DNA from: Candidatus Nitrotoga sp. HW29
GTDB lineage: Bacteria > Pseudomonadota > Gammaproteobacteria > Burkholderiales > Gallionellaceae
Assembly (NCBI RefSeq): GCF_924101635.2
Contig: NZ_CAKMAA020000037.1
Span: 1 to 59,654, forward strand
DNA: 59,654 nucleotides
Direction of reading: 5' to 3'
Shown here piece by piece: positions 50,361 through 59,654 of the stretch. The stretch's first letter is position 1. Every line of letters begins with the position of its first letter. The notes under the pieces are model-generated. The model searched no databases. It was not told where the DNA came from and was given only the letters and a program-made list of their open reading frames with translations. A program made the position numbers and the translations under genes.

Positions 50361-50777
50361 TTTTTTTACCCGAAGTACCCGCACTACAACTGTATCTTCA
50401 TACAATGCCATGAACGTGCATGGTTATGTCACATTTATTCGGTGAACTGAATTTCGGTGAGTTATCAAACAAGCAGTGGATAAAAGCGCAATAGCTCAGA
50501 CGCTTCTCACAAGCGTCCAGCTTAAATTATTTGAATAGAACTGCGAATGTAGCAAGAGATTTGCAGGTACAGCTCGAGTCGAATTCGATTGCCTGAGCAA
50601 TTACACCGCTCAACAAAGCCAGCATACGCAAAACCGCACGCAACTGGCCGAAACACCACCGATTTTAATTTAATTGCCGACAAACCCACAGTCATGATGC
50701 ACCGGCGAATTCTTGGGCATCATGCTGTAAACATAATATCAATAACAATGGCCAAACCAACAAATCCCCAATACTGA

Positions 50778-51566
50778 TTAACTTACAAAGTTACGTCTAC
50801 TGAACCCAAATCCAGCCAGACCAAGACCGAGAAGAGCGAGAGTAGTAGGTTCGGGAACGGTGACCAATTTAGGAGGGGCAACTGTAAAAACAACCATATC
50901 TTGCGTATTGTTAACCGTGCCGTCATTCAAATACGTGAGTTTGTAATTCCCGGTACTGGCTGCTGAACCGAGGTTCTGCAACCATGAATCGGCCAACATT
51001 CCATAAGCCGAAATCGCTGTACCATTGTCCACCCTGAAGCCCGTGTTGGTCGTATTAATGCGATAGCGCCCTTCTTCAGTACTTCCGTAAGTAATCGCCC
51101 ATACAGCTAATTGAAAGGCCGCTGATTCTTCTTTAGTGTTAACCGTGCTATACACTTGATTGGCTAACTGTCCCAGTTGACTCACCCTCATCGTACCGTC
51201 CGGAGTCTCCGGCCGCAGAGCGCTTAATGAAGTGGCAAGCTCAGAACCAGTGGCTACTGTATAAGTAACGCTGCCACCGCTCAGCCAATGGTAAATGTCA
51301 ACGCACCAGGTATTGAACTGGCCAGTGGCGGAAAAATCATAGCTAGTATTTGCCGTCGTGAAACTGTCACCACCAATTCCAACACCGACTAAATTCGTAT
51401 TGGAGTTAGGGTTAGGAGCGACTGAACCACCATAATAACCCACAGCTCCGCTGCCAAAGTTCGCTGAACCTGCATTTGTAACATCAATCGTTGCCGCCAG
51501 CGCTGAGTAACTCCCCATCACAGCACTCATTAGACTAACTGCTATTAAGACTTGTTTAAATTTCAT
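50778..51566 (-). CDS. PEP-CTERM sorted surface protein
   Basis: The 262-residue protein has a signal peptide (MKFKQVLIAVSLMSAVMGSYSALA), a beta-rich, Asn/Thr/Gly-rich body, and the C-terminal sorting signal VPEPTTLALLGLGLAGFGFSRR: PEP motif, hydrophobic helix and Arg-rich end. It is predicted to be processed by an exosortase and placed in the exopolysaccharide/outer surface. No exosortase gene is in the window. The body (TWCVDIYHWLSGG, AAFQLAVWAITYG) resembles other uncharacterised PEP-CTERM proteins. ATG 51566 is chosen because the signal peptide begins there and GGGA is upstream. Confidence 0.9.
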   Translation of the reverse strand: MKFKQVLIAVSLMSAVMGSYSALAATIDVTNAGSANFGSGAVGYYGGSVAPNPNSNTNLVGVGIGGDSFTTANTSYDFSATGQFNTWCVDIYHWLSGGSVTYTVATGSELATSLSALRPETPDGTMRVSQLGQLANQVYSTVNTKEESAAFQLAVWAITYGSTEEGRYRINTTNTGFRVDNGTAISAYGMLADSWLQNLGSAASTGNYKLTYLNDGTVNNTQDMVVFTVAPPKLVTVPEPTTLALLGLGLAGFGFSRRNFVS

Positions 51567-51794
51567 TTCCATTCCCAATTTAATTATGTTTCATTATTCG
51601 CCATCAGTCTTAAGCATTTATCATGCCATTAACAACAATACGTATTAATTCAATATATTAAATTAATTTCTTATGCATTGAATTATCCGTTTTGTAAAAA
51701 TACCTGACAAACATTTCTGCCTTTACATTTGAGAATGAAGAAGAATATTTTGCGCTCGAAATGGCAGCGCAAACATGTGGCACTTGGATAACAG

Positions 51795-53228
51795 CTAGAT
51801 TGACCGTTCCCGCCAGTCTCCACCCAGTGCTTTGAGCAAGGCTGCATTGGCGACCAAACTTCGGCCAATGATATTAAGGCTGCGGATGTCAGCATCAAGC
51901 GCTGTTGCCTGTGCCGTAACGACATTCAGATAACTAACTGTTCCAGCTATGTACTGGTTATTAAAGAGAACAACGGACTCCTGCGCAGATTGTCTCGCTT
52001 CAAATTGTACTTTGGCTTCTTCACTCAAAATGCGCAGCGTAGAAAGGTTATCCTCAACCTCCTGAAATCCAGCCAGGACAATCTGGCGGTAATCCGCAAC
52101 GCTTTTGTCAAATGCAGCAATCGCCTGCTCTTTTTGTGACGATCGGACCCCTCCATCAAACAACGTGGCCGCAATGGTTGGCCCTAAAGACCACACTCGC
52201 CTTGGCAAAGATATCAAATTGGAAAGCAGTGAACTTTGATAGCCAGTTGAAGCACCCAATATGAGAGATGGAAAAAATGCAGCTTGAGTAACACCAATCT
52301 GGGCATTTGCAGCTTGAATGCGACGTTCGGCTGCGGCAATATCGGGGCGTCGCTCCAATAACTCTGACGGAAGGCCCGCAGGAAATTCTGGCAAATTCGG
52401 CAAAACTGAACTGGGTTTGAGAAAAAAATTAGACGGCGCTTTACCAATTAGTACGGCGATCGCATGTTCAAACTGTGCTCTCTGCACACCCAGATCTATC
52501 GCCTGAGCTTGAGTAGATTTTAATTGTGTCTCTGCTTGAACAACATCGGAACGTCCTGCAATGCCAGCTTCATAGCGATTTTGAGTAATTTGAAGCGAGC
52601 GCTTATAGGCTATAGTCGTTTGTTCCAGTAATTTACGTTGTGCATCATTGATACGCAATTGAAAGTAAGTCTGCACCAACGTAGATTGGACACTTAGCAA
52701 CGCTGATTGGAGGTCGGCAGCGCTGGCTTCAGCTGAAGCTCGATTTGATTCAACGGTGCGCCCTATTCGTCCCCACAAATCGACCTCCCAATTGACACTC
52801 ATCAATAACCGGTTCGTATTGGTAATTGCCGCACTAGGATTACCTGGAATGGTTACCCCGGAGTTGGTTGAGCTTGTACCTTGTCCCCGGGTATGAGCAA
52901 AATTTCCAGCCACCGTAGGAAAGTAGCGTGCCTGCGCAACACCCAGAAGAGCGAGCGCCTGCCGGTATTGCGCTTCGGCACTATGTATATTTTGGTTGGA
53001 AATTGATACTTGTTGTACAAGCGCATTTAGCTGGGTGTCACCATAAACTTCCCACCATTTGCCACGTGGAGCATGATCCCGAGGCTCTGCCAATTTCCAA
53101 TGATTGGCTTCTTCCTTGAAAGTGGTTGGAAGTATGTCATCAGGTTTTTTATAGTCGGGTCCCACGGCACATCCGGCCAAGCTTAAAAATACCAACACAC
53201 AAATGATATTGTCAGTTTTTATCAACAT
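51795..53228 (-). CDS. Outer-membrane efflux lipoprotein, OprM/NodT family
   Basis: The 477-residue protein starts with a lipoprotein signal (lipobox LAGC at about residue 20). It has two internally similar alpha-helical halves typical of TolC/OprM channels (QYRQALALLGVAQARYFPTVAGN, RRPDIAAAERRIQAANAQIGVTQAAFFPSL). The RPDI-x-x-AE-x-R motif is characteristic. It is the outer-membrane exit of the RND pump encoded just upstream (15-base gap plus leader). ATG 53228 with AGGAG is chosen; earlier frame codons are TTG. Counterpart of OpmB in MuxABC-OpmB. Confidence 0.94.
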   Translation of the reverse strand: MLIKTDNIICVLVFLSLAGCAVGPDYKKPDDILPTTFKEEANHWKLAEPRDHAPRGKWWEVYGDTQLNALVQQVSISNQNIHSAEAQYRQALALLGVAQARYFPTVAGNFAHTRGQGTSSTNSGVTIPGNPSAAITNTNRLLMSVNWEVDLWGRIGRTVESNRASAEASAADLQSALLSVQSTLVQTYFQLRINDAQRKLLEQTTIAYKRSLQITQNRYEAGIAGRSDVVQAETQLKSTQAQAIDLGVQRAQFEHAIAVLIGKAPSNFFLKPSSVLPNLPEFPAGLPSELLERRPDIAAAERRIQAANAQIGVTQAAFFPSLILGASTGYQSSLLSNLISLPRRVWSLGPTIAATLFDGGVRSSQKEQAIAAFDKSVADYRQIVLAGFQEVEDNLSTLRILSEEAKVQFEARQSAQESVVLFNNQYIAGTVSYLNVVTAQATALDADIRSLNIIGRSLVANAALLKALGGDWRERSI

Positions 53229-53264
53229 AACTCCTGAAATTGTTATCAATGCCTTTTAAATTAA

Positions 53265-56200
53265 TCATAATTCTGTTCGCTGCGCAGTTTTCAGTGATCT
53301 AACTTGAGGCCGTTGCTTCCAGATTCTGGAACACCATAGCCGAAATCGATCAAGGTATAAGTAGACTACCGGAGTCGTGTATAGCGTCAGCAATTGACTT
53401 AAAATTAGCCCGCCCACAATAGAGATGCCCAGTGGTTGGCGCAATTCAGCCCCCATGCCTGAGCCCAGAGCGAGCGGCAGTGCGCCAAACAAGGCAGCCA
53501 TACTGGTCATCATGATCGGACGGAAACGTAATAGACAGGCTTCATAGATCGCATCACGTGGATTCAAGCCACGTTTCCGCTCGGCCTCAAGCGCAAAATC
53601 AATCATCAAGATCGCATTTTTTTTGACAATGCCGATTAAAAGAATGACGCCAATCAACGCAATAATACTAAAATCCATCTTGAACATGAGCAGCGCCAGA
53701 ATTGCCCCTACGCCGGCAGACGGTAGCGTCGAAAGAATCGTTATAGGATGAATATAGCTCTCATAAAGCATGCCGAGGACGAGGTACACTGCAACCAATG
53801 CGGCAAGGATGAGCAAAGGCTGGGTGGCAAGCGACATCTGAAAAGCTTTAGCTGTTCCCTGAAAGCTGCCATGAACAGAAGTAGGCACGCCAATCTTCAC
53901 CATTGCATCCTCAATTGCTCGCGTTGCATCTGAAAGCGACACGCCGACCGGAAGGTTAAATGAGATTGTTGAAGCGGCAAACTGACCTTGGTGATTAATC
54001 GCCAGGGGTGTCGCCGTTTCTTCCCAGCGGGCAAATGCAGCCAGGGGCACTTGCAGACCTCCGGGGGCAATGAAGAACACGTCTTTTAGTGCTTCCGGGC
54101 TCTGTAAATATTGCGGAGCAGCTTCCATCACCACTCGATACTGGTTCAATGGGTTGTATATCGTGGATACTTGGCGCTGGCCGAATAAATCATTCAATGT
54201 TGTATCGATAAGCCGCTGTGTCAACCCTAACCGGGCAGCAGCATCGCGGTCGATGGTCAGCGAAGTCTGTGCCCCTTTGATTTGTTCGTCAGTGCTAACA
54301 TCCGTAAGCTGTGGTAGCGAGCGCAATGCTTGGCGAATGAGAGGCTCCCAGGTACGCAATTCATTAATTCCATCTGCCTGGAGCGTATATTGGTATTGCG
54401 AATTGCCGACACGACCACCAACTCTAATATCTTGGACCGATTGCAGAAATAGATTGGCACCCGGTTCATGCGCAAGCTTGCCGCGCAACCGGGCGATAAC
54501 CTTGTCAGCGGATAACTGACGTTCCGCCAAAGGCTTTAGCCCAACAAACATTCGCCCAGTATTGACTTGCCCTCCCCCGGTAAAGCCGACAACGCTATCT
54601 ACCGCAGGGTCTTGGCTGACAATATTGACGAAAGTAGCCAGTTTGCCCCGCATCGCCTGAAAAGAAATACTTTGGTCTGCTTGAATGGCTCCCATCAAAC
54701 GACCGGTATCCTGCTGCGGGAAAAAGCCCTTGGGTATGACCGTGTAAAGATAGACATTAAGGCAAACCGTTGCCAGAAGCACGAGCAGCATGATGCGACC
54801 ATGTGCGAGCGCCCAATCGAGCGACACCCGATAGCCATTCAATAGCGCATTGAAGATACGTTCATTTATCCGATAAAAACGTCCTTGCGGTGACGCTGAT
54901 CGTGGACGTAATAGCCGTGCACACATCATGGGAGTAACAGTCAGTGATACGACCAGAGATACCAGAATGGCCGCCGATAGCGTGATGGCAAATTCTCGAA
55001 ACAATCGCCCGACGACACCGCCCATTAACAAAATCGGTATGAATACCGCGATCAAAGACAGACTCATTGATAATACCGTGAAGCTTACTTCGCGTGCCCC
55101 TTGAACAGCCGCTTTAAATGGCGAAAGGCCTTTTTCGATATGGCGAGAAATATTTTCCAGCATCACCACAGCATCGTCGACCACAAATCCGGTACCGACG
55201 GTCAGCGCCATGAGCGAAATATTATTCAGGCTAAAACCGGCCAGATACATCACACCAAAGGTACCAATCAACGATACCGAAACCGCAACGCTTGGAATTA
55301 ATGCAGCCCGAACGTCGCGCAGAAACAGAAATACAACCAATACCACCAAGGCGATCGAAATCAAAAGAGTATGCTCGACTGCCTGCAACGATGCGCGAAT
55401 GGTCGGCGTGCGATCCGATGCCACCGACAGAGTCATTGCCGCTGGTATAGAAGCACGCAACAGGGGTAGCAATTGCTTTACCTGATTTACCGTTTCAATG
55501 ATATTGGCACCCGGCTGGCGATTCAGAATCAGCATCACGGCCGGCTTACCATTAACCAGTCCGGCGTTGCGGATATCCTGTACTGAATCCTCCACCTGGG
55601 CAATGTCGGCAAGGCGGACGGGAGCACCATTACGATAAGCTACGATTGTCGGAAGATATTCGGCAGCCGTTTTGGCCTGATCGTTAGCCAATATCTGCCA
55701 GCGCCGATCTTCGTTTTCAAGCGAACCTTTGGGTCTATTAGCGTTAGTGGCAACGATCGCGGCACGTACCTCTTCTACCCCTATGCCATATTTGTTCAGT
55801 ACATTCGGGTTGAGTGACACACGCACTGCTGGTAGCGAACCGCCTCCCACGGTCACCAGACCAATTCCGTTCAATTGGGATATTTTTTGAGCGAGGATAG
55901 TCGATGCCGCATCATACATCTGCCCTCGACTCATCGAGTCTGAAGTAAGAGAAAGAATCATAATCGGCGCATCGGCCGGATTAACTTTACGATAGAGCGG
56001 GTTGCTGGGCAGACCAGTGGGAAGTAGATTTCGCGTCGCGTTCATTGCCGCTTGAACATCACGAGCAGCGCCATCGATATTCCGATCAAGATCGAATTGC
56101 AAAGTGATTCGGGTTGAACCGAGTGAACTGGACGAAGTAATCTCGGTCACACCCGCAATGAGACCAAGCGATCGTTCAAGCGGCGTGGCTACCGTGGCAG

Positions 56201-56378
56201 CCATTGTTTCTGGACTAGCCCCCGGCAGTGTCGCCTGCACCGAGATTGTTGGGAAATCAACTTGTGGTAAGGCTGCGACAGGCAGCAGTGTAAATGCGAT
56301 GACTCCCGACAATACGATACCTAATGCCAGTAGCGTCGTGGCAACCGGGCGATTTATGAAGGTTTCAGATAAACTCAT
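53265..56378 (-). CDS. RND multidrug efflux permease, MdtC/MuxC type
   Basis: The 1037-residue inner-membrane protein has the RND plan: 12 helices and two large periplasmic loops. It starts [45 protein letters not shown] and has the RND motif in helix 4 ([21 protein letters not shown]) with the paired Asp residues needed for proton coupling. It is the second of two homologous permeases that form a heterotrimer (MdtBC or MuxBC). It follows the first permease by 14 bases. Confidence 0.96.
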   Translation of the reverse strand: MSLSETFINRPVATTLLALGIVLSGVIAFTLLPVAALPQVDFPTISVQATLPGASPETMAATVATPLERSLGLIAGVTEITSSSSLGSTRITLQFDLDRNIDGAARDVQAAMNATRNLLPTGLPSNPLYRKVNPADAPIMILSLTSDSMSRGQMYDAASTILAQKISQLNGIGLVTVGGGSLPAVRVSLNPNVLNKYGIGVEEVRAAIVATNANRPKGSLENEDRRWQILANDQAKTAAEYLPTIVAYRNGAPVRLADIAQVEDSVQDIRNAGLVNGKPAVMLILNRQPGANIIETVNQVKQLLPLLRASIPAAMTLSVASDRTPTIRASLQAVEHTLLISIALVVLVVFLFLRDVRAALIPSVAVSVSLIGTFGVMYLAGFSLNNISLMALTVGTGFVVDDAVVMLENISRHIEKGLSPFKAAVQGAREVSFTVLSMSLSLIAVFIPILLMGGVVGRLFREFAITLSAAILVSLVVSLTVTPMMCARLLRPRSASPQGRFYRINERIFNALLNGYRVSLDWALAHGRIMLLVLLATVCLNVYLYTVIPKGFFPQQDTGRLMGAIQADQSISFQAMRGKLATFVNIVSQDPAVDSVVGFTGGGQVNTGRMFVGLKPLAERQLSADKVIARLRGKLAHEPGANLFLQSVQDIRVGGRVGNSQYQYTLQADGINELRTWEPLIRQALRSLPQLTDVSTDEQIKGAQTSLTIDRDAAARLGLTQRLIDTTLNDLFGQRQVSTIYNPLNQYRVVMEAAPQYLQSPEALKDVFFIAPGGLQVPLAAFARWEETATPLAINHQGQFAASTISFNLPVGVSLSDATRAIEDAMVKIGVPTSVHGSFQGTAKAFQMSLATQPLLILAALVAVYLVLGMLYESYIHPITILSTLPSAGVGAILALLMFKMDFSIIALIGVILLIGIVKKNAILMIDFALEAERKRGLNPRDAIYEACLLRFRPIMMTSMAALFGALPLALGSGMGAELRQPLGISIVGGLILSQLLTLYTTPVVYLYLDRFRLWCSRIWKQRPQVRSLKTAQRTEL

Positions 56379-56392
56379 GACAGCAAGATTAG

Positions 56393-59300
56393 TTACACTT
56401 CAGATACGATTGGCAACTGCGGGGATGATTTGAAGCGCTGCGTCCACCGATCAAAGGCCAGGTAGATAACTGGCGTTGTAAACAGAGTCAGCATCTGGCT
56501 AACCAGCAACCCTCCCACCATCGTAATACCCAGAGGATGGCGCAATTCGGATCCGACGCCAGTGCCGAGCATCAAGGGAAGCGCAGCGAGCAAGGCACAC
56601 AAGGTCGTCATCAGAATCGGCCGAAAACGTAACAGACACGCTTCATAGATTGCTTCGCGTGGGGTTTTACCATGTTTACGCTCTGCATCCAGCGCGAAGT
56701 CAATCATCATAATGGCATTTTTCTTAACGATACCAATTAGTAAAATGATACCGATGATACCGATTACTCCCAGGTCGGTACGCGACAGCAATAGTGCTAA
56801 TAATGCCCCGACTCCGGCAGAAGGAAGAGTGGATAGAATAGTGACCGGGTGAATATAGCTTTCATAGAGTATCCCCAGAACAATATACATGGTAATAATT
56901 GCCGCAAGAATCAGTAACAGCATGTTGCTCAGGGAAGTCTGGAACGCCAGGGCGGCTCCTTGAAAACCGGTTTGCACACTAACCGGCAGTCCAATTTCTT
57001 GTTCCGCAGCGCGAATGGCCTTCACTGCGTTACCCAACGAAACACCAGGCGCCAAGTTAAAAGAAATAGTGGCGGCAGGAAACTGATCGATATGATTAAT
57101 AGACAGCGGGGTCGCACGTTCTGAAATACGAGCAATCGACGATAACGGCACTTGACTGCCATTTAGCGATACGATGTAAATTCCATTCAGTGCCTCCGGC
57201 CCTCGTTGAGAATCAGGCTTAACTTCCAGCACGACGCGATACAGACTGGATTGGGTGAATATGGTTGAGATCAGTCGTTGGCCAAAGGCGTTGTATAGCG
57301 TGTTATCTATTGCCGCAGGCGTAATACCCAGTCGGCCGGCGGTATCGCGATCGATCTCGACGTAGGCCTGCAAGCCCTGATCCTGAACATCACTATCAAC
57401 ATCAATCAGCTCCGGTAATTTGCGCAGACGCGCCAGCAGTTTGGGTGCCCATTCGGCCAGCTCGACCGGATTGGCGTCTTCGATACTAAACTGGTATTGC
57501 GTGCTGCTTACTCGCGTCTCAATCGTTAAATCCTGCACCGGTTGCATGTACATTTCTATTCCCTGCACCTCTGCCAAACTATGTTGCAGGCGACGAATCA
57601 CGCCAGTGGCATCAGTGTTGCGAGCACTCTTTGGTTTGAGGTTAATCAGCATGCGACCGCTGTTTAACGTAACATTAGTACCATCAACACCAATGAATGA
57701 CGACAAACTTTCCACCGCAGGATCTTTCAGTACAACCTGAGCGAGTGCCTGTTGTCGTTCGGCCATCGCCGCAAAAGAAACAGACTGAGGGGCTTGGGTC
57801 ATGCCTTGAATCACCCCGGTGTCCTGCACCGGAAAGAAACCTTTCGGCACAAACATATAGAGCAGCACGGTAAGGCCCAATGTAGCGCCCGCTACCAGTA
57901 ACGTGGCTAACTGACGATCGAGCACCCAATTGATCATCACCCCATAACGCGCGATCACCCTATCAAAAAAAAGGCCGCTCTTGCGGTAAAACCAACCTTG
58001 CTCGACAGCCGGTACGTGTCGCAACAATTTGGCACACATCATCGGCGTGAGGGTAAGCGATACCACGGCAGAAATCAGAATTGCTACCGCCAATGTGATC
58101 GCAAATTCGCGGAACAGCCGACCAACTACATCTCCCATAAACAGCAGCGGAATCAGCACAGCGATGAGCGAAAAGGTCAGTGAAATAATGGTAAAGCTTA
58201 TTTGCTCGGCGCCCTTAAGCGCCGCTTGCAAGGGCGAATCACCCGCCTCGAGATAACGCGTGATATTCTCGATCATTACGATTGCATCATCCACCACAAA
58301 TCCGGTGGCAATCGTAAGCGCCATCAACGTCAAATTATTGATACTAAAACCGGCCAGATACATCACACCAAAAGTACCAACAAGCGAGAGCGGCACGGCA
58401 ATGCCGGGGATGATGGTGGCATACACGTTACGTAAAAACAGAAAGATGACCATCACCACCAACACGACAGAAAGCATCAACTCGAAACGGACATCTTCAA
58501 CCGAGGCGCGAATCGTAGTAGTCCGATCAGTCAGAATCTTGACATTAATAGACCCGGGTAATGTAGCTTGCAGCTGCGGCAAAAGCTTCTGGATACGATC
58601 CACCGTTTCAATAACATTGGCACCGGGTTGACGCCGAATATTCAGAATCACAGCCCGAGTTTCATCAGCCCAGGCAGCAAGATGTGTGTTTTCAGCCCCA
58701 TCAATGGTTTCGGCAATATCACTTAAACGAATCGGGGCACCATTACGCCAAGCAATAATAAGATTCCGATATTCGTCGGCAGACTTGAGTTGATCGTTGG
58801 CATCCAACGTTGAAGCCCGTGCCGCACCATCAAAACTTCCTTTCGCAATATTTACATTGGCATTTCCAATCGCAGTGCGAATATCGTCAAGATTTAGACC
58901 ATTTGCAGCAAGTGATTTGGGATTAGCCTGGATACGAACCGCAGGCCGTTGACCGCCGCCTATACTAACCAGGCCGACACCAGGCAGCTGCGAGAGCTTC
59001 TGCGCCAAGCGTGTATCGACCAAATCTTGCACTTTCGGCAGCGACAGCGTTTCGGACGTAATCGCCAACGTAACAATAGGCGTATCAGCGGGATTGACCT
59101 TGCTATAAATCGGCGGCATCGGTAAATCAGTAGGCAGGAATGATGTAGCCGCGTTAATTGCTGCCTGCACACCCTGCTCGGCAACATCAAGACTAAGATC
59201 AAGTCCAAACTGCAGAGTAATAACTGAAGCACCGCCCGAGCTGCTGGAAGACATCTGATTCAGACCCGGCATTTGACCGAATTGACGCTCCAGTGGCGCA

Positions 59301-59491
59301 GTAATTGAGGATGTTGTGACGTCCGGGCTGGCCCCGGGATAAAAAGTAGTCACCTGAATAGTCGGGTAATCAACCTCCGGCAAAGCCGAAACTGGCAATA
59401 AACGATAGGCCAGCATTCCTGACAACAGAATAGCGACCATTAGCAATGAAGTTGCAACTGGCCGGATAATGAACAGACGTGAAGGGTTCAT
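56393..59491 (-). CDS. RND multidrug efflux permease, MdtB/MuxB type
   Basis: The 1032-residue permease starts [45 protein letters not shown], has helix-4 motif [19 protein letters not shown], and the C-terminal [21 protein letters not shown]. It is the first of the two permeases; the order adaptor-permease-permease-outer membrane channel matches MuxABC-OpmB of Pseudomonas and MdtABC of E. coli. The ATG overlaps the stop of the adaptor gene by four bases (ATGA). The MuxABC/MdtABC class exports antibiotics, bile salts or siderophore-like compounds in other bacteria. Confidence 0.96.
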   Translation of the reverse strand: MNPSRLFIIRPVATSLLMVAILLSGMLAYRLLPVSALPEVDYPTIQVTTFYPGASPDVTTSSITAPLERQFGQMPGLNQMSSSSSGGASVITLQFGLDLSLDVAEQGVQAAINAATSFLPTDLPMPPIYSKVNPADTPIVTLAITSETLSLPKVQDLVDTRLAQKLSQLPGVGLVSIGGGQRPAVRIQANPKSLAANGLNLDDIRTAIGNANVNIAKGSFDGAARASTLDANDQLKSADEYRNLIIAWRNGAPIRLSDIAETIDGAENTHLAAWADETRAVILNIRRQPGANVIETVDRIQKLLPQLQATLPGSINVKILTDRTTTIRASVEDVRFELMLSVVLVVMVIFLFLRNVYATIIPGIAVPLSLVGTFGVMYLAGFSINNLTLMALTIATGFVVDDAIVMIENITRYLEAGDSPLQAALKGAEQISFTIISLTFSLIAVLIPLLFMGDVVGRLFREFAITLAVAILISAVVSLTLTPMMCAKLLRHVPAVEQGWFYRKSGLFFDRVIARYGVMINWVLDRQLATLLVAGATLGLTVLLYMFVPKGFFPVQDTGVIQGMTQAPQSVSFAAMAERQQALAQVVLKDPAVESLSSFIGVDGTNVTLNSGRMLINLKPKSARNTDATGVIRRLQHSLAEVQGIEMYMQPVQDLTIETRVSSTQYQFSIEDANPVELAEWAPKLLARLRKLPELIDVDSDVQDQGLQAYVEIDRDTAGRLGITPAAIDNTLYNAFGQRLISTIFTQSSLYRVVLEVKPDSQRGPEALNGIYIVSLNGSQVPLSSIARISERATPLSINHIDQFPAATISFNLAPGVSLGNAVKAIRAAEQEIGLPVSVQTGFQGAALAFQTSLSNMLLLILAAIITMYIVLGILYESYIHPVTILSTLPSAGVGALLALLLSRTDLGVIGIIGIILLIGIVKKNAIMMIDFALDAERKHGKTPREAIYEACLLRFRPILMTTLCALLAALPLMLGTGVGSELRHPLGITMVGGLLVSQMLTLFTTPVIYLAFDRWTQRFKSSPQLPIVSEV

Positions 59492-59654
59492 ACCCCGCCT
59501 TTGCTCTCAGCTGCGGGACCGCGCCCATGTTGGCGTCTTTCCCCTTGAGGTCTTTCCCCTTGAGGCCTTTCCCCTTGAGGTCTTTCGCCTTGAGGTCGCT
59601 CGCCTTGAGGTCGCTCGCCTTGAGGTCGCTCGCCTTGAGGTCGCTCGCCTTGAG
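59488..59654 (-). CDS. RND periplasmic adaptor (MdtA/MuxA), C-terminal end with pentapeptide repeats
   Basis: Only the last 55 codons are in the window. In the frame that ends in TGA at 59490-59488, overlapping the permease ATG, the sequence is a run of Gln-Gly-Glu-Arg-Pro units (about eight visible, the last ending in Arg-Arg), then [14 protein letters not shown] and stop. The short non-conserved tail and the ATGA overlap with the MdtB-type gene fit the end of the membrane-fusion adaptor that joins pump and outer-membrane channel. The adaptor assignment is by position; the repeat is extra to the family. It continues past the window edge. Confidence 0.75.
   Translation of the reverse strand, partial: QGERPQGERPQGERPQGERPQGERPQGERPQGERPQGERRQHGRGPAAESKGGV
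59535..59654. repeat. 15-bp tandem repeat, 8 units, running off the window edge
   Basis: Eight 15-bp units of the type GTCGCTCGCCTTGAG follow each other without gaps. The four nearest the right edge are identical; towards the permease gene the units drift to GTCTTTCCCCTTGAG. The unit length keeps the adaptor reading frame, so copy-number changes would only lengthen or shorten its tail. Confidence 0.95.

Noticed and set aside
54070-54519. 149-codon frame antisense to the MdtC-type permease
   Set aside because: It lies within a complete RND permease and has no recognisable features.
59535-59654. CRISPR array at the right edge
   Set aside because: The units are directly adjacent 15-mers with no spacers and keep an open frame, so it is a coding tandem repeat.

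Overview
The window looks like a chromosomal segment of a Gram-negative betaproteobacterium, probably Nitrosomonadales or Gallionellaceae-like. The grounds are the tRNA sequences, a PEP-CTERM exopolysaccharide-sorting protein, several TonB receptors, a NirBD nitrite reductase beside NtrBC, and the family mix. The genus is not proven. Base composition changes visibly at about 2.1-2.3 kb: the left end is GC-richer than the rest.

1-2.3 kb is the end of an integrative conjugative element (TrbG end, TrbI, DUF2274). The edge carries a complete tRNA-Leu(UAA) gene interrupted by a 232-nt group I intron. Beyond it lies a 41-nt 5' fragment of a second, different tRNA-Leu(UAA) that stops at the anticodon stem. 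The simplest reading is that the element entered the resident tRNA-Leu(UAA) and brought a self-splicing replacement. Then come tRNA-Gly, tRNA-Cys and tRNA-Pro.

3-10 kb: YqhA membrane protein, a coupled 45-codon ORF, thiopurine methyltransferase, ArsC-type reductase, then a redox/gas-related cluster: MarR regulator with a Cys-rich tail, exported protoglobin, AhpD-like protein, redoxin. A TAGGA-N-TCCTA-type palindrome lies in the promoter of marR and of the protoglobin gene. An OprB-like porin follows. 10-16.5 kb is accessory: an unknown beta-rich protein, MazE/MazF-like toxin-antitoxin, a dead REP-associated transposase with REP hairpins, Tex, GloA, and a transposase remnant.

16.5-29 kb: a TonB receptor divergent from a secreted lysyl-endopeptidase-like protease, RadA, a Sel1-repeat protein, TrhO, and the pstSCAB phosphate transporter. 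29-35 kb: integrase relic, an SDR/sulfotransferase pair, and a degenerate HD-GYP protein overlapping an EAL phosphodiesterase. 35-42.3 kb: nitrogen assimilation. cobA-nirB-nirD-nirC is read leftward from a sigma54-type promoter with two NtrC-like sites upstream, and ntrB-ntrC lie just downstream, so this region is a compact regulatory circuit.

42.6-50.4 kb: iron acquisition (PepSY-TM, PiuC, Fiu-like receptor, second siderophore receptor, DUF4198 relic, DUF2325 protein) with several Fur-box-like sites. 50.8-59.65 kb: a PEP-CTERM protein and a MuxABC-OpmB/MdtABC-type RND efflux operon. The periplasmic adaptor gene of that operon enters from the right edge and ends in an in-frame 15-bp tandem repeat (Gln-Gly-Glu-Arg-Pro)n.
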